A stretch of 64,000 nucleotides of DNA from Fagopyrum homotropicum (lineage: Eukaryota; Streptophyta; Magnoliopsida; Caryophyllales; Polygonaceae). Positions 56,606 through 64,000 of this stretch are shown piece by piece (position 1 is the first letter of the stretch; every line of letters begins with the position of its first letter). The notes beneath the pieces are model-generated. The model searched no databases, was not told the DNA's origin, and worked only from the letters and a program-made list of their open reading frames with translations. A program made the translations under genes and the position numbers. The DNA is taken from positions 159,557,909 to 159,621,908 of the forward strand of contig BSWB01000002.1 of assembly GCA_033239125.1 (NCBI GenBank), written 5' to 3'.

Positions 56606-57860
56606 TATTGAAGTATAGTTTATGGTATAATATTCTCTTCTGGTATGATATTCTCTTCTGGTATGATATTTGCAACCAGTTAATATTGAAATATAGTTTC
56701 TGGTTTGATTGGTAACACCTTCTTCTAGTGAATTGAAGCGGACGAGTTGTTGTTCGAGTAAGCAGGCTGGTGTTGCTGAAGCATTCCGATTGGATTTTGC
56801 TGGTGGTTTTGGTGATGTTGGGAGGTTTCTAGGGCGTTTGCTACGGCGAGTCTGCTGTTTATCAATTGGGATTGGACTATTGATTGCTCAGCTTTTTTTG
56901 CAAATTTGCTACCTGCATTTTCTGTGTACACACAAATGCTCTCTAGTTGTTATTATTACTATGTTAAATATAGTGAAGATGAGAACATGGGTATAATTCT
57001 GTAATCATAATCATGGTAAAGGACACCTACCATAAAATTATAAAAAATCTAGTATGAGTTGCTGGTATGAAATTTCATACCAGAAACTCATACCATAAAA
57101 TTATAAAAAAAAAACCGAATTTTCTGGTATAATATTTTCTGGTACGAATAATTTTCTGGTATGAATAATTTTCTAGTATGCATAACTTTCTGGTATGAAA
57201 AAATTTTCTGGTATAAATTTTCTGGTATGAATAATATTCTAGTATTAATACTAGAATATATTCATACCAGAAATTTTTTTTCTGGTATGAATAATATTCT
57301 AGTATTAATAATTTTGTGGTATAAAATAATTTTCTGGTATAAAATTTTTTTCTGGTATGCGAAATTTTCTGGTATGAGAAATAAAAAAGAAAAAAAAAAG
57401 CAAAAAAAAATAAACAAATTCAGTAATTAAAAAAATTAAAACTTACACTTACAAAACAAATAACAAGCATCAATTAATCTATTTTTTAATAGAGGGGTTA
57501 ATTTTCTGGTATGAAATAGTTTTATGATATGTGATTTTATGGTATGAAAATCTAGTGTAAAAAAATTCTGGTATGATAAAATGTAATTTTATGGTATGGA
57601 ATTTTATGGTATGAAACTTCTGGTATGAAATATATTGTATGAAATTTCTGGTATGAAATTTCTGGTATTTAAATTATGGTATGAAAAATTATGGTATGAA
57701 AAATTATGGTATGAACTTTTCGTATGATAATTTCTGGTATGAAATTTCTGGTATGAAATTTCTGGTGTGAAATTTATGGTATGAAATTTCTGGTATAAAA
57801 ATTCTGGTATGTGAAATTCTGGTATGAGAAATTCCGGTATGAGAAATTTAGTCCAGAAAA
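56606..57860. repeat. Minisatellite of the TTTCTGGTATGAAA type, locus 2
   Basis: Many degenerate units of AATTTCTGGTATGAA, interrupted at 56700-57060 by unrelated sequence including a Gln-coding stretch on the minus strand (56725-56931), which I could not identify. It is the reverse complement of the repeat at 50265-50490 and 51180-51330. Confidence 0.85.
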
Positions 57861-58872
57861 TAAAAAAGAAATAATAAAAAAAACAAGAAAAATAATAAAT
57901 AAAAAAAACAAATTCAATAATAAAAAATTAAAACTTATACTTATATAACATATAACAAACATCATTTATTCCTTTCTTTCTAAATAGAAGGGTTAATAAT
58001 TTTTACCTAGTATTAAATGAAAGTGGTAAAAAATTTGGGGTACACTTTCTTAAACAAAAACTCAAAAAAGCCTAGTATGTCAAATTCTCCCAAAAAAAAT
58101 TGATGGGTGAATTTGCTAACTTGGCCTTTTTTTAATTTTTGTTATACTAACTAGACCCATATTATTTATTTATTTAGTAAATGGATCTTCTTTTTTTTTT
58201 TTTTTGTATACTGTTTAAACACGTCTCGGCATCCATTCCCAAAACTCAACTACACTCCTAAGCCTTCTGCCCCCAATTTGAGATTCAAACACTCCCATTC
58301 ATCGATCCATGGCGCAAGGCCTTTCTCCATTGAGATCATGGCGCAGGAATGTCAAGTATGACTTGGCGAGATCTGAACCTCAACTGGCGCACCTTAATCG
58401 GTGTTGTTTCATTGAGGTTTAAGGTCCATATGCGAGCTACTCTTCGTCCAGGTTTGTAGGTTTTGATCGGATGGTTGTGGAGGTGTAGCGGAGAGAGTGT
58501 GTCATCCGTTGCCTCGGCCTTCGGTTTTACCGCATTCCGGTAATGAATTTGATATTCACTGCCTTCTGTTTTGCCGAATTCCGGTAATGGAAAAATGGAA
58601 GGGTGTGATGAGTGCAAACCTTGTGAGGCCTTTGTTGCGGAAGCTTGTGGCAAGAGAATTGTCGAGATATCGATACTTTCCGGATCTAGACAAGGATTGT
58701 ACCTCAGACTTGGATACTAAGGTATTGAGGTGTTGTTGGTGCTTGGTGAATCGTTGGGGGCTAATGCCATCTACATTGTTGTTTTGAGGTATTACATCCT
58801 CGATTGATTTTGTCAACGTGAGTTGCTTTTTCACTTTATCCAATGATATTGCAATGCCCTCTACATTGCTGG
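57861..58872. other. Intergenic DNA without a recognised gene
   Basis: Short ORFs at 58336-58885 on both strands show no known features. A small tandem duplication (TTTTACCGCATTCCGGTAATG and TTTTGCCGAATTCCGGTAATG) lies at about 58523-58590. The stretch ends at the Tekay-like LTR. Confidence 0.5.
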
Positions 58873-61530
58873 TGTAACACCCCAAATTCTCAGAATTCGG
58901 GACATTACTAGTTAGGACCTCACAATGGGTCCCGACCTCAGTTTGACAACAACATTACTAGGATCTTGCAACAAGACACAAATAAAGAAACCGAAATTCA
59001 TAAAAATAGTATTTTTAGGGTAATGAATGCAACACTGTCTAGCAGCCTAAGTACTTAAACAAAAGAAACGAACAACTGTCTTAACCACAAGAAAGGAAAG
59101 ACAAACACAACCCCCAACCCCCACTCTAAGGAGTACGGAGACCCGGCTGACCACTACTTCCGGATCACTCAGCTGCTGATCTAACCTGCGGTAAATCTAA
59201 AACAACAACAAGAAGAACCGTTAGCTAGTTATCTAAATATTAGCAGAATAATAGCAGCACAAACACACTCAGATAAACATAAACACTCATCATGCTTTCA
59301 AACAAGTCCGTTTTATTATCTTGCTTTAATTTACTCGTTCACTCTAGTGATACTTATTTTGTGACACGAGGGATTCCCAAACCTCGCCTCCGCCCCCGTG
59401 TAACCATCAGGAATGGATCCGATGCATCTCACCTTGTACCTGCATGGTCTGGGTATAGAGAACCTCCCAGTCTCCTGTCAGAGCTGGGCAGTGATGTCAC
59501 GGCCCGTTATACATACACTTGGGCCTTAAACGTAATAATAACAGTCGTCCTAGCAAGTTATTATTATTAAACACGCAAAAAGCACACACAACCACTATCA
59601 CTCAACTAATATCCAAAAACTGGCTAAGTAAGTCGCAAGGACTTACCTGAGTCAAAACACTCTAACACTCCTCAGATAGTCCGTACTCGTGTAACTCAAG
59701 TGCCTGTCAAATAAGGCATGTGTATCAAAATCACATCCCGATGTCCAACCTCATGCTAAGGAATTACAGAACAAGTTCTTACGGTAAAAGACCATTTTAC
59801 CCTCAGCCCAAGGCTTCCCAAATTTATTCTTAAACTTTCTTATTCCTTTTAAAACTTGTTTCCATATTGTGTGTCTCTCGGTTAGCTACTTACAGGTCAC
59901 CAGTTCAAACTTGAATCCACTCGAAAAAGAATAACACTCTTCCTCCTTCCCGGTTACCATCTATTACATATATTATCCATATTATATACTTTAACCTTTC
60001 TCCTCAACTCACTTATTTAATTGTGTAATTATTCGGTACTCATATATATATATATATCTACATATTTTATTTCCCATCTTGTACGGATATAGGTACACTT
60101 ACGTCATGAGTATATATATATTCTTATGTTTCTTTATATATATAAACCTGAAATCCCAACTTATTTATATATATATTTATATCTCTTTTACATAAATTCA
60201 TAACTCCCAACTCGTACTTATATATATATATATACCTATATATATACCCATATATATATACATACCAAAATCTCTAGTCTATTCGTATATATATTTATAT
60301 ACACTAACGTTGAGTACACTGCAGTACATATATATTATTATATCTTCCAAAACCATATTTAAACTTATCTATTTATATATATCATGAAACTCCTACATCC
60401 ATATATACATACACATATACTCTACACTCTCACATACCCATACCTATATCTTATACTCGTACATGTATATACCTATATACATTCATACTCCACATATACA
60501 CTATATTAACCGATACTTATTTTTATAACATTCCGCTTCTACTTCTTATCATATATACATGTATACATTGTACTGCATTCATATTATTCCAATATGTATA
60601 TAAATACACGTATCACAGTGTACTAGCAAATTACATACCTACATGTATTATTACAGTGTACTAGCAAATTACATACCTACAGTGTACTAGCAAATTACTC
60701 ATGTTTCACTCTTAGTGTATACATTTCCAATTCACATTCTATACACCTTCATTCACATTCTAATATACGCAGGAACAGGAGGAGAGAACCGGAGAAGACT
60801 CGTACCGGCTGCAGTCCGGTGGCGATGGCTGGCGACCTGGCGGCGATGTACTGGGTGGTCGGAAACGACGGTACTACAAACCGAAGAGAAAAAAATATCG
60901 CAGCGAGTTACTATCGTAACGCTGAGAAGGAGAAAAGGCGAGGAGGGAGAAGCGGCGGCTTACCAGGCCTCCGGTGCTGCGAGGCGGTGCGGCGGCTGCG
61001 CTGGCTCCGGCGTCGGGGAGGATGATGGTCCGGTTGCAAGGTTACTGCAGGTCGAAGCGAAATCGCGGGTCAACGAGTGCGGAACGAGAGGAGGAAGCGA
61101 GGGAAAGAGCAGTGCTTACCGGACTCGACTGAAGGCGGCACAGACTCGGCGGTGGCGTCTCCGGTCGAAGGCGGTAGCGGCGCTGGTGGTTGCGGCGGGT
61201 CTGTGTTGCGAGAGGGAATATGAAGCATCAACGTTGCAGTTTCAGATGGTACGGTAGGAGGTAAGCGGCAAGGGTTAGATTAGGATTAGGTTAATTACGA
61301 TTTAGTGTAGGTTAGTATAAATTAGGGTTTGTTTAATTAGGCCCATCTGAGTGTTGGGCCGGCTGAATATGTATGAGTTATTAATTGGCCCAGTCCGCTT
61401 ATTTAATAAATTTACAATTAACTAGATCGTTATTCGTCCGGAACCGCTATTTTATTTTATTTAAAATGATAACGGATCGGAATCCGGTTAAATTCCGTAT
61501 TAACGGAAATTTAAATTTTTGGCTATTACA
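58873..61530 (-). repeat. Tekay-like (chromovirus) 3' LTR
   Basis: 2658 bp, TGTAACACCCC at the left end and GGCTATTACA at the right on the plus strand. It sits next to the 3' end of the polyprotein region, so in the element's sense (minus) it is the 3' LTR. It shares GTTAGGACCTCACAATGGGTC with the copies at 29716 and 40782. A GC-rich part (60780-61220) makes long false ORFs such as 60715-61257, and an AT-rich part (60030-60620) holds many ATATAT runs. Confidence 0.85.
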
Positions 61531-64000
61531 GCAGTGCCCTCTTAAAAGAAGTTTCGTCCCGAAACTTAAGATGATTCTCTTAATTACACATTTCCTTTGG
61601 TATTTTTTAGTTTTCTCGACATTTTCGTTGCTACCACACAATTACTCAAACATCCAAAAACAGACATGTATCACATAAAACGTAATCACTCAGATCAAAA
61701 TAAAAACCTGAAAGGTCAAACAACACAACATCCGAGTTCTAACTCGTCGATACAAAAGTGACACCTAACCCTGCAAGAACTCGAGATAATTGCGGCTAAT
61801 ACTCTCCTCGGTCTCCCAAGTGGCCTCATCAGCTCCTCGTCTAGACCATTGAATCCTCAACATAGGTATCTCCTTGAACCGGAGACGTCTGATACTACGC
61901 TCCAGGACAGCTACTGGGTATTCTACAATTGTATGATCAGGCTCAACAGTCTGATTCTTAGAGTTGATGACGTGACTCTCCTCCGGTGAGTACTCTCTCA
62001 CTGAGACATGGGGAACGGTGGGTGTACAACCTCTAGTATGGGTAATAGTGTCAATCGAACTCAATCAGTTTATATAAATCAACGGTTCCCTTTCTAAACT
62101 CACCTCTAAATCTTTTGGCGACTACTAAAATAACAATAAAACTTCCTTCTTTCTATTGAATCCATTTGCTCTCGACTTTTCGAAAGATCCCGTCCATAAA
62201 TTCTGAAACAAGGATCTGAGACATCTCCCGACATTCTAATAGGTGGTTAACGCTCTTTGTAAGACCACTCCTTTGGTCTTTTCTCCCTAATACGACTCAG
62301 TTGGACCGTTTCTCAAATAATACCTCATCACCTATTTCCTGTCAAGCTTCCAAATTTATATAACTCAAAACAAACCACACACCCAAGTGGACCTTTTCAT
62401 ATAGATCTCTAATTCCTTAATTTGAAATCAGAGTTCACCTAACATTTATTTTCTTCATCTGTGGGTTATGGGTCTACCACGCTTCTGGTGTAACACCCAT
62501 TAGTCACAATGGCGTATTTCTGAGGGTCGACATGATTTACTCACTCCCGCATATACTTCCCTTCTAATACTAGCAAGATCCTCTTCAAACCGACGCTTAC
62601 TCTCTTACTCAACCGTAGTCTGTTCTTAACCAACCAGTAAGCAACCTCTAACTCGTTTTCTCTTCATATTCTTAGATTACCCCATAAGGTTGTCGTTGCC
62701 TACTTGGGGAATCCTCTAAGGCATCGGTTAAGTTACTTCTTAAATCCGCAGTCACTAATGTCTCTTTTTAACGATATCTACTCGTCAGTACCAGCCATCA
62801 CTTGCACGTCCTCAGTTGATGTCGGTCAGTCTATAATTGGCTTATCTCAATATCCCGGACTTACTCTTCTCATACCTATAATGGCGTTAACTTCTTTGTG
62901 AGAATCATTTGCTCGCTTAATCCTTCCATGCTTCGCTAATTCGCTTTTATCTTCCACACTTCTGTTTCCTTAGGCTAACTCTACTTCTCGAGCTCAATTG
63001 GGTCATTCATCTTGACCTAAATAGTCATTCCAAGTCTTCAACGATAGCTGGTAATTGTCTTTGTAGTTCTGATGATTTTAATTATCATCCCCTTGCAGTT
63101 CCCCTTGCATGGACCGTCGGTTTTGATGACTTAGGTCCCGTGATAATTGGGGTTACCTTGGACTTTCGAGTCCACCAAGGCCGTTCTCATATATACATTC
63201 CTTCGTTGGTGTTACCGGCAACATTGCCTTCATGATACTCCGTTGTTTCCGCTACAGGGCTTCAACTCTTTGATACTGATATTGCGATTTCTTTCAAATT
63301 CCTGTATTTTTGAGGAGGTTAAAACCTCTCCACACTTGTAAAGTCTACATTTGCATCTACACTCCATTGTAGGTATCCCTTCCATGCACCTTAGACCTTC
63401 ATATCCGGGTAGACATCTTATCTCTTTTGGTCTCTCCAACTTGTCTTGTGAACTCTTCTACTAAGTGACTCGTCTTATAACAATTTCCTCCCCTGAATCG
63501 GTCTCAAGTTTAAATTGATCATTACTGCCCATTTCTTGTTAGAACTTCAATTACGTTGTACTCTTGCATAGATTCTTCAAAGGTATCCTCATCTCAATAT
63601 TCTATTCCAATTTAGCGAGCCCCGCCTTTTGATACATGACTTACCTTCTTACTGGTCAAGTTATCCTGTGGGTTTACACTTTATCCATCCGAGCGCTATC
63701 GGTCCGATGTGTATGACTTTTATTAAACACCTATCGGTACCGTTTGCATAAGAAACCTCAGTTGTATACGATTTTAATCAAAATCAAAATTTTCGACTCG
63801 CATTTATTATGTTGTCCTTATGCTCGTGTCGCTTCATCTTCTATAAATCTTTACCCCCCTATGAGTACGCGGTTTCACAACTACTCACCCATCTACATAT
63901 CACTGAGTTATCACGATTAAATTGAATTTGCATTGGAATACCACCATTTCTTCCTAAGCTCTTATATAAACACTTCTCGGTATCTATCTTACTGACGTGA
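61531..64000 (-). mobile_element. Internal region of the Tekay-like element, partial
   Basis: Next to the LTR the minus strand reads AAGTTTCGGGACGAAACTTC then TTTTAAGAGGG, the typical untranslated end and polypurine area of Tekay/Del elements. The chromodomain lies at 61765-62064. Beyond about 62065 no clean pol frame is visible; reading frames are short and broken to the window end, so the polyprotein is decayed here. The 5' LTR would lie past 64000. Confidence 0.75.
61765..62064 (-). pseudogene. Polyprotein C-terminal end with chromodomain (Ty3/gypsy chromovirus)
   Basis: A 99-codon frame includes the link after integrase (VPHVSVREYSPEESHVI), then YPVAVLERSIRRLRFKEIPM and LRIQWSRRGADEATWETEES, a plant chromovirus chromodomain of the Tekay type (pattern: P..IL.R..R.LR.KEIP...V.W.....EATWE.E). 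Such domains guide integration to heterochromatin. It ends with a TAG about 235 bases from the LTR. Upstream pol domains are not readable in frame. Confidence 0.85.

Noticed and set aside
56725..56931. Gln/Asn-rich minus-strand ORF within the minisatellite region
   Set aside because: Short and low-complexity, without a recognisable domain. It could be the tail of a transcription factor but nothing supports that.
60715..61257. 180-codon plus ORF rich in Arg, Gly and Ala
   Set aside because: It lies in the GC-rich part of the Tekay-like 3' LTR and has no recognisable domain.

Overview
This is plant nuclear DNA, most likely from a dicot. The evidence is spliced genes for a MALE STERILITY 1-type PHD-finger protein and mitochondrial COX10, an intronless BRI1 brassinosteroid receptor, fragments of plant-only receptor families (G-type lectin, receptor-like protein, NPH3), and plant-type LINE, Ty3/gypsy, Cassandra-like and MITE repeats. 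Species cannot be fixed from this window; an asterid is a weak guess from the BRI1 sequence.

Layout. 1-960: decayed LINE. 1361-3724 (+): PHD-finger gene, three exons. 4534-9034 (-): COX10, seven exons, convergent with the PHD gene, with a small MITE in intron 2. About 9356-15770 (-): near full-length but frame-broken LINE. 15771-22080: nested LTR material (one Athila-like element inserted in another LTR of the same family, then a fragment of a Tekay-like LTR). 22787-26075: graveyard of receptor genes (truncated G-type lectin receptor, three pieces of receptor-like proteins in alternating orientation). 26430-29570: AT-rich DNA with a fold-back, palindromic tandem repeats and a Helitron-like end. 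29570-40770: an NPH3/RPT2-like pseudogene (-) split by a three-level nest: Tekay-like solo LTR > copia-type solo LTR > complete young Athila-like element, each with a clean 5-bp target duplication. 40782-45600: another Tekay-like LTR, a 5S-related (Cassandra-like) LTR, ~240-bp tandem repeats and a long inverted-repeat element. 45725-49348 (-): intact BRI1. 49660-55690: repeats and minisatellites with a small ubiquitin-protease fragment. 55902-56280 (+): first exon of a PDIL2-type protein disulfide isomerase whose usual start codon is lost. 56600-57860: minisatellite. 58873-64000: Tekay-like element (-), LTR plus the chromodomain end of its polyprotein.

Only three genes look intact: the PHD-finger regulator, COX10 and BRI1. 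They have unrelated jobs (reproductive chromatin/transcription, heme A synthesis, hormone perception) and sit as separate plant genes in retroelement-rich DNA. The main interest is the element biology: dated nesting, a non-autonomous LTR family with one retained ORF and an amplified palindromic motif, a possibly invertible transmembrane cassette between two receptor-like gene tails, and several palindrome-bearing tandem repeats.
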